DNA of 64,000 nt, from positions 25,093 to 89,092 of the forward strand of contig NZAS01000112.1 in NCBI GenBank assembly GCA_002686195.1, read 5' to 3'. Origin of the DNA: Candidatus Pacearchaeota archaeon (GTDB lineage Archaea > Nanoarchaeota > Nanoarchaeia > Pacearchaeales > GW2011-AR1). Shown in pieces: positions 18,427 through 27,129 of this stretch. Position 1 is the stretch's first letter. Each line of letters begins with the position of its first letter. The notes under the pieces are model-generated. The model was not told the origin of the DNA. It saw only the letters and a program-made list of their open reading frames with translations, and made no database searches. The position numbers were made by a program, and so were the translations under genes.

Positions 18427-18771
18427 TTACGTTTTGTTATTCAAAAGTTCTTGTAATTGAAGCCACATATTCGGTTTATTTTCAATAGCTATATTAACCA
18501 TTTTTTGTAACCATGATGGTATACTAGAAACTTTTTTATATTTTTTTCTTTTTTTACTTATTTTTTCATTTGCATCTCGTAAAGATGAGATAGAAACAAA
18601 CTGAACACTTCCTTTATTACCGAACCCAGGTATTCTGCCATAAGCAGATTTATATAAGTCAATTGATTCTTCGACTTTATAAACAAGATAATATTTATGT
18701 GAATTCTTAGTATTATCATGACATTCGCCATAAAACTTAATATCACATTCTTTAATTTTTATTTTTGTCAT
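18427..18771 (-). CDS. Hypothetical protein
   Basis: 114 residues from the ATG at 18771; an upstream in-frame start at 18843 would overlap the neighbour by 70 bases and is less likely. Contains a basic KKRKKYKK segment. Unknown function. Confidence 0.45.
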   Translation of the reverse strand: MTKIKIKECDIKFYGECHDNTKNSHKYYLVYKVEESIDLYKSAYGRIPGFGNKGSVQFVSISSLRDANEKISKKRKKYKKVSSIPSWLQKMVNIAIENKPNMWLQLQELLNNKT

Positions 18772-18775
18772 TGAA

Positions 18776-19468
18776 TTATTTTTGTTTATAGTGATATAGT
18801 GATTTAAATCTATCTTGTTTTTTCCAACCATAACCATACACATACTTCATAGGGTTACCTGCTTTACAAGATGCAATCACAGTATTATTTATAATTTTCT
18901 TAACATTAGATGTTGTAAGTGATGCAATATTTGAGTACATCAACTTTGATGGTATCTTCTTGAAAGAAATAAAAATTTCATTGACAATTCCAACAGGCGC
19001 ACTTAATACAATGCGTTTTAATTCATTTACATCAATTGATTTAAATAAAGTATCAAATTTTTCACCGCAAAAATACTTATGACCCCAAACGTGATAACCA
19101 TGTACTGCAGTGTCTATTGTTCGTAATCCAGGAACAAATAAAATGGCAATCAAATATTGATAAAACTTTAATCGTGCTTCATCATTAGCAACAATAATTT
19201 TTTCTACAGAAGAAGAAGAATGTAATATATCTGGCGCAAATAATGTGCATTCAAGATTTGCAAGTTGTTCTGCATAACGTGCAAATGTTTGAGTACGTCT
19301 TTTAGACCAGATAATATTGTGAATATCTATAATGTCTTCTGTGCGTAACGCCATAAACCACAAAGGATATTTGTTTACCCAAGTAGGTGTTGCAATTTCT
19401 GTTGTTCGTAATGTTCTTGCAACGAGAAGAGCTTTATCAATATCAAATTTCATTTTGTTATTTAGCAT
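18776..19468 (-). CDS. MoxR-operon protein, paralogue of the 22201 gene
   Basis: 230 residues, unknown family. TPTWVNKYPLWFMAL (about 27-41) aligns with GPWVKKNPLFFTALADTD in the 22201-22839 product, and both continue with an F-Y-x-F-L-x-x-L stretch and a late W-K/D-Q pattern, so the two are paralogues that bracket the MoxR and VWA genes. It overlaps the MoxR gene by 11 bases. Likely a partner of that ATPase system. Confidence 0.55.
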   Translation of the reverse strand: MLNNKMKFDIDKALLVARTLRTTEIATPTWVNKYPLWFMALRTEDIIDIHNIIWSKRRTQTFARYAEQLANLECTLFAPDILHSSSSVEKIIVANDEARLKFYQYLIAILFVPGLRTIDTAVHGYHVWGHKYFCGEKFDTLFKSIDVNELKRIVLSAPVGIVNEIFISFKKIPSKLMYSNIASLTTSNVKKIINNTVIASCKAGNPMKYVYGYGWKKQDRFKSLYHYKQK

Positions 19469-20255
19469 CTTCCCAAACTGATTGAATGATTTTGTTCATC
19501 TTATTTTTGATAATTTTTGGATTACCAACATCAAGACCTTTGATTTTAGCTTTATTATTACTTTGTTTTAAATATGTATCTAAAAGACTTAGTGCATTTT
19601 TACCAATCGCATCACCAGCCGCATCTAATACACTAATACCAGTGTCGTAACACATACCCAAGTATTCAAGTCTACGTGGTGTTACTTTTTCTTTATCATC
19701 TTGACCTAATTGATTCCACCAATTATAAATAAACTCTGCGGTTTCATTTTTCATTTTTGTCTTTAAAAAATCAACACAAGGTGTTGGTGCTAATTCAATA
19801 TGAACATGAAATCTATCACGCAATGCAGGATCTAAATCATCCACCTGATATTCTTCGGTTGGTGGATTGATTGCCGCCCATACCATTTTTAGTTTAGGTA
19901 GTTTAACACCGTTAATACGTTTAAATTGAATCAATTCGAGGATTGAGTTTCTAACTTTAAGATGCGCTCTATTGAGCTCATCAAAGAATAGAAATTCCAT
20001 GTTGAAAATATCATCGCGCTGTGCAAATCTAAGACGTCCAGTGTCTTTGTCTGGATATGGAACACCAACTAAATCAATATATGGATCCATTGTTGAGGCA
20101 CTCCAATATCCTAAATTGAGATTTAATTCTTGTGCAATTTCTTGTACCATATATGTTTTACCAATACCATGTGAACCAACAATAATTGCGTTAAATTCAC
20201 CCACAGCAGTATTAAGTAATACTGTTTTAGCATCTTTATAATTTAATCTTCGCAT
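19458..20255 (-). CDS. MoxR-family AAA+ ATPase
   Basis: 265 residues. Walker A GSHGIGKT (about 27-34), Walker B FLFFDELNRA (about 88-97), sensor 1 in VWAAINPP and an arginine-finger segment DPALRDRFH identify the MoxR clade. MoxR ATPases act with VWA proteins as chaperones that insert metals or remodel complexes. The VWA partner lies just upstream (20329-22023). A consensus promoter at 20303-20331 sits between them. Confidence 0.85.
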   Translation of the reverse strand: MRRLNYKDAKTVLLNTAVGEFNAIIVGSHGIGKTYMVQEIAQELNLNLGYWSASTMDPYIDLVGVPYPDKDTGRLRFAQRDDIFNMEFLFFDELNRAHLKVRNSILELIQFKRINGVKLPKLKMVWAAINPPTEEYQVDDLDPALRDRFHVHIELAPTPCVDFLKTKMKNETAEFIYNWWNQLGQDDKEKVTPRRLEYLGMCYDTGISVLDAAGDAIGKNALSLLDTYLKQSNNKAKIKGLDVGNPKIIKNKMNKIIQSVWEDAK

Positions 20256-20302
20256 TATTTATCCGCGTTAATTTGTTAATCAATATTATTTCTGCTATTA
20301 TT

Positions 20303-20331
20303 ATTATATAATATTTTTAATAAATGTTTCA
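20303..20331 (-). promoter_or_regulatory. Consensus promoter before MoxR gene
   Basis: Minus-strand -35 TGAAAC (20326-20331), 17-base spacer, -10 TATAAT (20303-20308). The -35 overlaps the stop of the VWA gene. Confidence 0.65.
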
Positions 20332-22023
20332 TACACCACCTAGTATTCTAGCAAATTTAGAAAATCCAAAATATTTTGCCTTCTTCCAATCATTGTTTTT
20401 AGTTGTTCCATAAGAACCCCATGCAGAAATTAACTTATCTATGTTGACTGTACCATCCTTATGTTCGTAATATTGACAACGAATTACAAAGTTCCAATCT
20501 TGTGGATTATCTACTCTATAACGCCATGATGATCCACCATCAGTAATAACCACAATTTTATCCGGATTATAATTATTTTCACGGATCCAATCACAAATAG
20601 AACTAAATTCAGTGCCGTAACCCACATGACCATGTTTAATTTCATTTGTACTTCTATTAAGAGATACTTCAGCACAGCGATTTGCAAATGCTACTGTTTT
20701 GACATCAAACATATTTCTAGGAATACCACGATAGCAAGCAAAAAATAATTTCTTATCTTCAGAAGATACTGATCCAGAAACATCAAGAGCAACAAGGATT
20801 CTAAGCTGTGGTTCACCTTCTTCATGAGGTAATCTATATTGTGTATCATAGCCCATAAGTACAGCTGGTTGACGGCGCCAAGTAAACTTGAGCTTTTCTT
20901 TTGTTGCTTTACCATCTTCTAAAATGGCACGCCAATTTGCCCTAACATTTGATAATTTATTAACATCAAAAATTGATCCAGCGCCAACAATATGATCGGC
21001 TGTTGTATAGAACTTCGGTTTGACACCACCATTATCACTACCAGTTTCTATTTGAGAATCAGTAAATGAATCAGTATCAGATGTTCGGATATTATCATCT
21101 TCTTCTTCTTTATTTTCGTTTAAACTTTCTTCTTCATCTTTAGAATTTTCTTTATCTTCACTTTCTACTTTATTTTTTAGTTTATCTTTAAACTCGTTAG
21201 AGACATTTTTATCTACCCAATCACTTACAGTTTTTTGATCTGCATTTTTCCAATTACTATGATCATCAACCATCTCACCACCCATACCACTATGAGCATT
21301 AGGGCATGGCGTACTTTGTTGATCATTACTATCATTTTTACTCTTGTGTGGGCAGTTCTCACCACCATCACAAGGTTCATTATTTTCTCCATCACCTGGT
21401 TGTTGCTGTTGCTCTTCAAAGCGTTTAAGCGTCCACTTAAAAACTTCATGAAGTGTTCGATCAGAACAATCAATACCACTACAAGTATTTAATGATCTAC
21501 ATCCAATCCCACCACATGACTTACATTTTTTTCCATCACACTTATCTAAAAGATCTCCACAACCGTAACCATTACATTTATCACAAAAATATTTCTTTCC
21601 GTAGAACCATGGTCCTTCTGGATAATTCTCTTCATCTAACCAATCATTGATAATACAATCAGCGGCGACGTTAAAAGCACGCCACTTCTTTTTATATTCT
21701 TCGTTTGATTTTAAACGTAAGAGATGCTTAAGCACCATATGTGATGTTTCGTGAGCAATCACAAATGCTATTTCTTCATCACTTAAAACATCAAAGAATA
21801 ATGGGTTAAATTTAAATATAGGTTTAGTAATGCCAGGCATAAAACCAACACATGCTGTTGGTATACGTTTATCCCATTGAATGTTTAGAACGTTAATACT
21901 ACGCATTGCTAATACAATTTGTCTATCTGAAAAAGATTTCCAAATATTTACAAGCCTTTGCATTCTAGCTTTTCGTTCGGCTTTAAGTGTTTTAGTAGAT
22001 TTTTGTATTTGTTGTTCAGACAT
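20329..22023 (-). CDS. VWA-domain protein with metallopeptidase-like N-terminus (DUF2201 type)
   Basis: 564 residues. N-terminal putative metallopeptidase: HETSH (about 91-95). Next a Cys cluster with repeated CxxC/GxGC units (about 149-190) likely binding zinc, then a long acidic Asp/Glu/Ser linker (about 270-330). The C-terminal VWA domain has the MIDAS motif DVSGSVS (about 415) and VVITDGGSS. This is the DUF2201 architecture usually encoded beside MoxR, as here. It probably forms a metal-dependent complex with the ATPase. Confidence 0.8.
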   Translation of the reverse strand: MSEQQIQKSTKTLKAERKARMQRLVNIWKSFSDRQIVLAMRSINVLNIQWDKRIPTACVGFMPGITKPIFKFNPLFFDVLSDEEIAFVIAHETSHMVLKHLLRLKSNEEYKKKWRAFNVAADCIINDWLDEENYPEGPWFYGKKYFCDKCNGYGCGDLLDKCDGKKCKSCGGIGCRSLNTCSGIDCSDRTLHEVFKWTLKRFEEQQQQPGDGENNEPCDGGENCPHKSKNDSNDQQSTPCPNAHSGMGGEMVDDHSNWKNADQKTVSDWVDKNVSNEFKDKLKNKVESEDKENSKDEEESLNENKEEEDDNIRTSDTDSFTDSQIETGSDNGGVKPKFYTTADHIVGAGSIFDVNKLSNVRANWRAILEDGKATKEKLKFTWRRQPAVLMGYDTQYRLPHEEGEPQLRILVALDVSGSVSSEDKKLFFACYRGIPRNMFDVKTVAFANRCAEVSLNRSTNEIKHGHVGYGTEFSSICDWIRENNYNPDKIVVITDGGSSWRYRVDNPQDWNFVIRCQYYEHKDGTVNIDKLISAWGSYGTTKNNDWKKAKYFGFSKFARILGGV

Positions 22024-22078
22024 AATTTACAATATTTTGTTATCTCTTTAAGGTTATTATTAAAACTTATTTCAAGTG

Positions 22079-22204
22079 TTAGAGTAACATAATTATTAAA
22101 ACTATCATTATAATGATAGTGAGTAATGCACTTAGAATATAAGATACGCCTAGTATTAGCAATGTAATTATAGTGCTAATGAATTTAGTTAATAAATTGA
22201 TCAA
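22079..22204 (-). CDS. Possible 41-residue hydrophobic peptide (TTG start)
   Basis: A TTG at 22204 overlapping the previous stop opens 41 codons to TAA at 22079, nearly all Ile, Leu, Val, Thr: two membrane helices would fit. No clear Shine-Dalgarno, so it would depend on coupling. The frame also covers a perfect 20-base palindrome (22101-22120). Tentative. Confidence 0.3.
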   Translation of the reverse strand: MINLLTKFISTIITLLILGVSYILSALLTIIIMIVLIIMLL

Positions 22205-22839
22205 AGATTAAAAGCGTCTGACCAAATTTTATCAATACGAAAATGCACATCTGTTCCAGGAAAATCTTTGTAGATACGATCTTTATAACCCCAATTATTT
22301 AATTTAGTTGTTGGCGCAAAATGTTTAATACAATAATCTTTAAGTGACATGTTACTTAATAACAAGTTATCAACGAACTTAGTAACATCTGCGTGTTCTA
22401 TATTATAAAAAATGCCTTGATTACTAAAAGTACACATCATAATATTATTGATAACGTCTTTTTTATTGTAACTAGTGCAATTTTTGAATTGATCTTTAAA
22501 TGTCCAACCATAAAACATAGCAGAAAGTAAATATCTAATCAAAAATGTGTAAAATTTACGTTTAAATGCATTATTATTACGAAGTAACATATTAAATTCA
22601 TATGCTAATCCAGGGTCAATATCGATTGCAATTAAATACTTTATATGTGTATCAAGTGTACTTAGTCTTTTGAATATTCCTACAAGTTTTTTTCTAAAAG
22701 AAAAATCTGATTCATATAAATCAGTATCTGCCAGTGCTGTAAAGAAAAGCGGGTTCTTTTTTACCCATGGCCCACCAAGCGCTGATGCACATATTTCAAA
22801 ACCAGTTTTAAATACATGCATTTTGTCTTTTGATGACAT
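22201..22839 (-). CDS. MoxR-operon protein, paralogue of the 18776 gene
   Basis: 212 residues. Shares the GPWVKKNPLFFTALADTD segment and overall pattern with the 18776-19468 product, but is diverged. No family recognised. It is headed by a consensus promoter at 22861-22889. Confidence 0.55.
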   Translation of the reverse strand: MSSKDKMHVFKTGFEICASALGGPWVKKNPLFFTALADTDLYESDFSFRKKLVGIFKRLSTLDTHIKYLIAIDIDPGLAYEFNMLLRNNNAFKRKFYTFLIRYLLSAMFYGWTFKDQFKNCTSYNKKDVINNIMMCTFSNQGIFYNIEHADVTKFVDNLLLSNMSLKDYCIKHFAPTTKLNNWGYKDRIYKDFPGTDVHFRIDKIWSDAFNL

Positions 22840-22860
22840 ATATTGTATACTCCTAAGTAT

Positions 22861-22889
22861 ATAATATCATATTATAAATAAATGTTTCA
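22861..22889 (-). promoter_or_regulatory. Consensus promoter before the 22201 gene
   Basis: Minus-strand -35 TGAAAC (22884-22889), 17-base spacer, -10 TATTAT (22861-22866) in the context TGATATTAT. Lies directly behind the sigma-factor gene. Confidence 0.65.
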
Positions 22890-23630
22890 TTATTTAATTT
22901 GCTTCTTAATCTTTTCTAAATCATTATCTGATATCTCTAAATCTTCAATGTCAATTGGATCAATTCCAAAACGCATATGAACAATATTTGCTTCACGTTT
23001 TGATAATCTATTGATTGCTTTTTGTGTTACCACAGTTAAATCTTTAAAGATCACCGTATCTTCAGGTGAAGATACATTAACATCTTCAATTGTATCAATG
23101 ATATCACGACCTTCCGTGCCTATAGGTGTTTCAAGCGAAATTGTATTCTTAGGCATGGTCATAATTTTCTTATAATCTTTAATCGTAATATCGATTTCTT
23201 CAGATACTTCTTGTGGTGATGGTTCTCGACCAAGAATGGTTTGTAATTTATCAGTCGTTTTTAATATCTTGCTTTTAAGTAATGTTGTATAAACTGGTTG
23301 TCGAATAGTTCTTGATTTATCTGCTATAGCGCGTGTAATTCCTTGTCTAATCCACCAAACAACATATGTACTTAATTTATAACCATAACGATAATTAAAT
23401 TTCTCTATACCTCGTATTAAACCGATTGTTCCTTCTTGAATTAAATCATCAAGCGTTAATGCATTACACTTATATTTCTTTGCAACTGATACTACAAGAC
23501 GAAGATTTGCGGTAATCATTTTTTCTTTTGCTTCTTTATCACCTGCTTCAATACGTTTTGCTAATTCAATTTCTTCTTCTTTTGTTAAGAGAGGAGTTTT
23601 TGATATTTGTTTAAAGTAATGCTCGATCAC
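22890..23630 (-). CDS. Sigma-70-family factor lacking the region 4.2 helix-turn-helix
   Basis: 246 residues. Region 1.2 ([20 protein letters not shown]), regions 2.1-2.4 ([34 protein letters not shown]) and region 3 ([12 protein letters not shown]) are well conserved. Region 4.1 is present ([18 protein letters not shown]), but after it only about 23 residues remain and the -35-reading helix-turn-helix is gone. This resembles T4 gp55, which lacks region 4 DNA-binding function and works with a co-activator on -10-type late promoters. It may therefore direct phage late transcription. Confidence 0.82.
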   Translation of the reverse strand: MIEHYFKQISKTPLLTKEEEIELAKRIEAGDKEAKEKMITANLRLVVSVAKKYKCNALTLDDLIQEGTIGLIRGIEKFNYRYGYKLSTYVVWWIRQGITRAIADKSRTIRQPVYTTLLKSKILKTTDKLQTILGREPSPQEVSEEIDITIKDYKKIMTMPKNTISLETPIGTEGRDIIDTIEDVNVSSPEDTVIFKDLTVVTQKAINRLSKREANIVHMRFGIDPIDIEDLEISDNDLEKIKKQIK

Positions 23631-24096
23631 GATAATAATCCTTTGCGTTTAACCCTAAGTTTTTACCAATCATATAAATATCAGAATATTTAAGTTTATT
23701 CTCACGACTTGCAATATTCATAGTCATAAATGTGCCTGAATAAGCTTTTTTACCTGTCCAGAAAGCAATCAATCTAGATCCATTACGAACCATCGCTTCA
23801 TTTCTGTCACGGTAAGTAGTACCCTTTTCAAGTCCTACAACTTGTGTAGCGTATCTATAAATATCTTTAGGGACCTTACTCAAGTTATATGGTAATATTG
23901 CTACATGTTCAGTATCAGGAAAGTATTTTGTAATCATTTTTGCTGCAAAATAATCAACACCAATACATCCACCTGTAATAAAACAATTGGGTTTTTCAAG
24001 TTTAGAGATAATTTGCTCAATCAATTTGCTATCATCATCTGTAATTATCTGAGAACCAGTAAATGCAATAATATTTTTTTCTTTAGTTCCAGACAA
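23611..24096 (-). CDS. SLOG-type Rossmann protein
   Basis: 161 residues. IIAFTGSQ at the start, [14 protein letters not shown] (about 40-53) and [18 protein letters not shown] (about 98-115) follow the SLOG (DprA/LOG-like) pattern of a GG-x-GVD ligand loop and a catalytic-position RNExM. SLOG proteins bind nucleotides or nucleotide-derived signals. It overlaps the start of the sigma gene by 20 bases. Specific ligand unknown. Confidence 0.6.
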   Translation of the reverse strand: MSGTKEKNIIAFTGSQIITDDDSKLIEQIISKLEKPNCFITGGCIGVDYFAAKMITKYFPDTEHVAILPYNLSKVPKDIYRYATQVVGLEKGTTYRDRNEAMVRNGSRLIAFWTGKKAYSGTFMTMNIASRENKLKYSDIYMIGKNLGLNAKDYYRDRALL

Positions 24097-24268
24097 TACT
24101 TCCTCTATTTTTTGTTTTTAATAATGTATTAACAATATTTAATAATCCACGCTCTGTAAATTCTTTACCATATTGTTTTTCAATATTTTCTAAATTATTT
24201 AACGTGCTTATTAATGCAAAATTATCAATCATATTACTGATTGTGTTAATGATATTATTAGAGCTCAT
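24083..24268 (-). CDS. Small hypothetical protein
   Basis: 61 residues, Asn/Ile/Leu-rich helices. Overlaps genes on both sides by 11-14 bases. Unknown. Confidence 0.4.
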   Translation of the reverse strand: MSSNNIINTISNMIDNFALISTLNNLENIEKQYGKEFTERGLLNIVNTLLKTKNRGSIVWN

Positions 24269-24440
24269 TGTTTTCTTCTTTATATTCTTGTAGAAGGGAT
24301 TCTAATATACCTTCATCGTTTAAAATACGTTTTAAGAAATTATCATCTTCTGGTAGTTCATGAAAACCGTATATTTCTAGTTCATCACCATCATCATCTG
24401 GATACGGCCATTCATTATCATGAATATTTATATCATTCAT
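24258..24440 (-). CDS. Small acidic protein
   Basis: 60 residues, nearly a third Asp/Glu (for example YPDDDGDELE). First gene after the promoter at 24464-24492, so probably heads the SLOG-sigma operon. Acidic early phage proteins are often DNA mimics or inhibitors, but this is only suggestive. Confidence 0.45.
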   Translation of the reverse strand: MNDINIHDNEWPYPDDDGDELEIYGFHELPEDDNFLKRILNDEGILESLLQEYKEENNEL

Positions 24441-24463
24441 TATTTTTACCTTTCTTTATAAGA

Positions 24464-24492
24464 ATTTTATCATTTTTTTAAAAAATGTTTCA
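24464..24492 (-). promoter_or_regulatory. Consensus promoter of the sigma operon
   Basis: Minus-strand -35 TGAAAC (24487-24492), 17-base spacer, -10 TAAAAT (24464-24469) in the context TGATAAAAT. Confidence 0.6.
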
Positions 24493-24501
24493 TAAAGATA
24501 C

Positions 24502-24849
24502 TCAATTTAATACGTGTGGTATCGTTATACATCGAATAATATTTTTTGATATTGACTTTTGACTTGGGTACCATACTAAAATATGATTTATACTTGTGGC
24601 GTTTGTGCTACGAATAGCAAGCTCATCATTAAGTGAATTATCAAAATTGTGATTTTCTACTGTATACGCTACAGCTTTAGCATGTGAATTATTATGTGTA
24701 TCAACATAAAATGTTAAAAATGATGGAAGTGAGACAACAAGTACTTTATTTTTATTTATTTCGATAATTTTTGAATTATAAATATTAAAATCTAATTCAT
24801 GTTTAGTATCAATTTTAACTGAACTGTTTGGTAATACTAACTTAAACAT
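24502..24849 (-). CDS. Hypothetical protein
   Basis: 115 residues, beta-rich, no recognised motif. Overlaps the next gene by 8 bases. Confidence 0.45.
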   Translation of the reverse strand: MFKLVLPNSSVKIDTKHELDFNIYNSKIIEINKNKVLVVSLPSFLTFYVDTHNNSHAKAVAYTVENHNFDNSLNDELAIRSTNATSINHILVWYPSQKSISKNIIRCITIPHVLN

Positions 24850-25168
24850 CTTCTATATTTTCCTTAAGAGAGTTATTTATGATAGTACCTTTCATATTAT
24901 TCTCTAAGTATTTTATTCGTTCTTGAATATATTTTTTTAATTTGGTATCGTCTATTAAAAATTCAATAGGAATACAACTAAAAACTTTACCAGCTTTTGC
25001 AAATAAGACACCTTCTTGTGTAAATGTTACACCATCATTATAAATGAATTGTTGTTTATTACTAAATAATGCATTATGATTTATTTCACATGCAGCATTT
25101 GCAAATGCTTTTTGTAACTTCAATAAGAGATTATAATTTTCTTTAGTTAAAAGATCTTTATCATTCAT
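24842..25168 (-). CDS. Hypothetical protein
   Basis: 108 residues, mixed alpha/beta, no recognised motif. Part of a tight three-gene run (24502-25483). Confidence 0.45.
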   Translation of the reverse strand: MNDKDLLTKENYNLLLKLQKAFANAACEINHNALFSNKQQFIYNDGVTFTQEGVLFAKAGKVFSCIPIEFLIDDTKLKKYIQERIKYLENNMKGTIINNSLKENIEDV

Positions 25169-25171
25169 TAT

Positions 25172-25483
25172 TTATATCTGATCAAGTATATGAACGTTAA
25201 TGAAATCACCCATAAAATGGGATATTACTAATTCAATTCTTGTATTATCACGTACCCAATGTGTTAACGATCCTTTATTAAATCCAGGTTCTGAATTTCT
25301 ATTTCGAATATATCCTGCTTCTGTTAATATTTTCAAAAGTTCAGGTACGTGATAATGTTTTTCAAGCGTATGTATTGACACACGCCCTTCTGTAATTGCT
25401 TCAAATATTTCTGTGTGTTTGGAATTTTGTTTTGCCCATGATGGAGCATTAAGTATCTCATCAAGTTTTTTAAAAATATTCAT
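25172..25483 (-). CDS. Hypothetical protein, possible winged-helix
   Basis: 103 residues. FEAITEGRVSIHTLEKHYHVPELLKILTEAGYI (about 28-60, given here only as a region) has the spacing of a helix-turn-helix followed by a wing, so a small DNA-binding regulator is possible. Low certainty. Confidence 0.4.
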   Translation of the reverse strand: MNIFKKLDEILNAPSWAKQNSKHTEIFEAITEGRVSIHTLEKHYHVPELLKILTEAGYIRNRNSEPGFNKGSLTHWVRDNTRIELVISHFMGDFINVHILDQI

Positions 25484-25500
25484 TATATACCTTTATGGGT

Positions 25501-25573
25501 GTGCTTACAAGGATTTGAACCTTGAGCTTTCGGTTATCAGCCGAATATTTTCACCTAATTAAACTATAAGCAC
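25501..25573 (-). tRNA. tRNA-Ile (GAT)
   Basis: 73 nt. Acceptor GTGCTTA/TAAGCAC, anticodon stem TTCGG/CCGAA with loop CTGATAA (anticodon GAU), T-arm CAAGG/CCTTG with loop TTCAAAT. The base after the acceptor is A and the next three are CCC, so CCA is not encoded. Its 5' end abuts the stop of the 25573 gene, suggesting processing from that transcript. Confidence 0.88.
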
Positions 25574-25788
25574 TAATCCTCAAGAATTACTCTAATTCTT
25601 GGATTCGTATATTCTTCTAAGTGCCAAACTTGACTTCTATTACCATTTTTCCATAAGATACTAATATCTAAGCCTCCTCTAGTATCTTCTAAATGAGTTA
25701 TTTCTCCATGTGTTCCAAGGCGAGATACTAATTTCATTCCAACTTTAATATCAGATTCGTTTAAATTACCAAGATATACAATGTTCAT
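25573..25788 (-). CDS. Hypothetical small beta-rich protein
   Basis: 71 residues with a KOW/SH3-like pattern (VGMKLVSR, GEITHLEDTRGG, QVWHLEEYTNP). Ends in TAG that touches the tRNA-Ile gene. Driven by the promoter at 25795-25823. Confidence 0.5.
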   Translation of the reverse strand: MNIVYLGNLNESDIKVGMKLVSRLGTHGEITHLEDTRGGLDISILWKNGNRSQVWHLEEYTNPRIRVILED

Positions 25789-25794
25789 ATTAAT

Positions 25795-25823
25795 ATTATA
25801 TTACATTATAAATAAATGTTTCA
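25795..25823 (-). promoter_or_regulatory. Consensus promoter for 25573 gene and tRNA-Ile
   Basis: Minus-strand -35 TGAAAC (25818-25823), 17-base spacer, -10 TATAAT (25795-25800). It ends only 7 bases before the start codon, so the mRNA would be nearly leaderless. Confidence 0.65.
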
Positions 25824-25825
25824 GA

Positions 25826-26077
25826 TTATGAGTTGAGCTTGTGAATTAGTTCTAAGTTTAAACGTTTTGCCATTTGTTTTGCAATATGCTCTTTAAGATT
25901 AGTTGTAGCCCAATTATCAAGAGGTTTGCTTGTTTTTCTATCTATGACTGCCCAACTAAATTTTCCCTCTTTTCCGATACATTTAGCAACATAACGAATA
26001 TATAAACGTATAATATTATTAGCTTTTTCATTATTAGATGTACTATCAATATTGATTCGCTTATTTATATTCTTCAC
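25826..26077 (-). CDS. Hypothetical protein
   Basis: 83 residues. A stretch KFSWAVIDRKTSKPLDNWATTNLKEHIAKQMAKRLN is typical of small phage proteins that read as a beta-hairpin plus helix; no function known. The sequence upstream (26078-26282) has no gene but holds the hairpin noted at 26205-26253. Confidence 0.45.
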   Translation of the reverse strand: MKNINKRINIDSTSNNEKANNIIRLYIRYVAKCIGKEGKFSWAVIDRKTSKPLDNWATTNLKEHIAKQMAKRLNLELIHKLNS

Positions 26078-26204
26078 ATATATAAGTATCTCAATATTAC
26101 GTGTGTTACTTGCAATAATAATTTACGTGTTAATTTTTTGTTGTATGAGTTTATACTTTTATTATTCTCTTATTTATAACAATGTATTTCTATCAAATAA
26201 TCAT

Positions 26205-26253
26205 CTATAAATGCTCTCAGGGCCCACAGCCTAAGCAGAAACATTATTTATAG
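26205..26253 (-). other. Intergenic RNA hairpin candidate
   Basis: On the minus strand, CTATAAAT (26246-26253) pairs with ATTTATAG (26205-26212), enclosing an inner stem CTTAGG/CCTGAG with loop CTGTGGGC. No U-tract follows, so it is not a plain terminator. It is the only clear structure in the 205-base gap. Function unknown. Confidence 0.4.
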
Positions 26254-26282
26254 TTATATATTACATAATCATTTCATTGATA

Positions 26283-26573
26283 TTAGATGACTTCTATTCC
26301 AACAAGTTTATATTGCCCATAGCGATGAAGTGTGTCGTAATCAAAAACTTCATGATTATTACGTGTAAATATGAACAACCATTTATCACATTTTAAAGCA
26401 AATGCATTTTGAAAAAATATTGTTGTTCCACTTTTAAAAAGCAAGTGCACACAATGATTAAAACACGAATTATTTACATATATTTCTTTATACAATTGTT
26501 TTGCTTTTTTAAGCGCTTCAAGATAGCTAATAGGTCCTGTCAAATTTTTCATATTATAACTTACATGTTTCAA
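26283..26573 (-). CDS. Hypothetical protein
   Basis: 96 residues, aromatic- and Cys-containing, no recognised motif. Overlaps the ERI-1-like exonuclease gene by 20 bases. Confidence 0.45.
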   Translation of the reverse strand: MKHVSYNMKNLTGPISYLEALKKAKQLYKEIYVNNSCFNHCVHLLFKSGTTIFFQNAFALKCDKWLFIFTRNNHEVFDYDTLHRYGQYKLVGIEVI

Positions 26574-27129
26574 TAATTTTTCTTAGAATTTTTGCAATAT
26601 TTTCTGCATCATCGTGCCCACGATGATGTGTTCCTTCCAGTGGAAGATTAAAATACTTTAACCCATTAGGCATACCACATTCGTAACCATTATTACATAA
26701 AAGTGCAAATAGTGATTTTACATTCATATGACGTGGACCAAAAGGATATAAGTTACTTTTGAATGGATAAATTTTTTGCATACGCTCAAACATTTTTCGA
26801 TCATAGTCACCCCAACTTGCCCACATTCTTGATTTTGTAAAATACTCATACTTTAGAATATCAATAGCTTCGATATAATTAACACCTTGTTCATTAATTA
26901 AATCTTGTGTTAGTGTTGTTAATTCTGTGCAAAATGTACTGATACTAGATTTTATTGGTTTTAATAAGATACTTTTCTTGTTTGTTATTTCAAATGTGTC
27001 TAAGTGAAGACAACAAACTCCTATTTCAATAATTTCACTAGTTTGATTTTTAGATGCACCAGTTTCCCAGCATGTACTTTCAACATCAATAACGTTAATT
27101 ATTTTATGTCGTCTCTTATTTTTGCCCAT
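26554..27129 (-). CDS. ERI-1/KapD-like 3'-5' exonuclease
   Basis: 191 residues. Exo I INVIDVESTCW (Asp/Glu at about 15 and 17), FCTELTTLTQ, Exo II WASWGDYDRKMF and Exo III HRGHDDAENIAKIL match the ERI-1/Snp/KapD branch of DEDDh exonucleases, which trims structured RNA 3' ends. With the RNA ligases, CCA enzyme and Thg1-like protein it suits tRNA end repair (inference). Confidence 0.78.
   Translation of the reverse strand: MGKNKRRHKIINVIDVESTCWETGASKNQTSEIIEIGVCCLHLDTFEITNKKSILLKPIKSSISTFCTELTTLTQDLINEQGVNYIEAIDILKYEYFTKSRMWASWGDYDRKMFERMQKIYPFKSNLYPFGPRHMNVKSLFALLCNNGYECGMPNGLKYFNLPLEGTHHRGHDDAENIAKILRKIIETCKL

Noticed and set aside
22101..22120. Transcription terminator at the 20-base palindrome
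   Set aside because: All A/T-rich, lacks a G/C stem and U-run; could equally be an operator.
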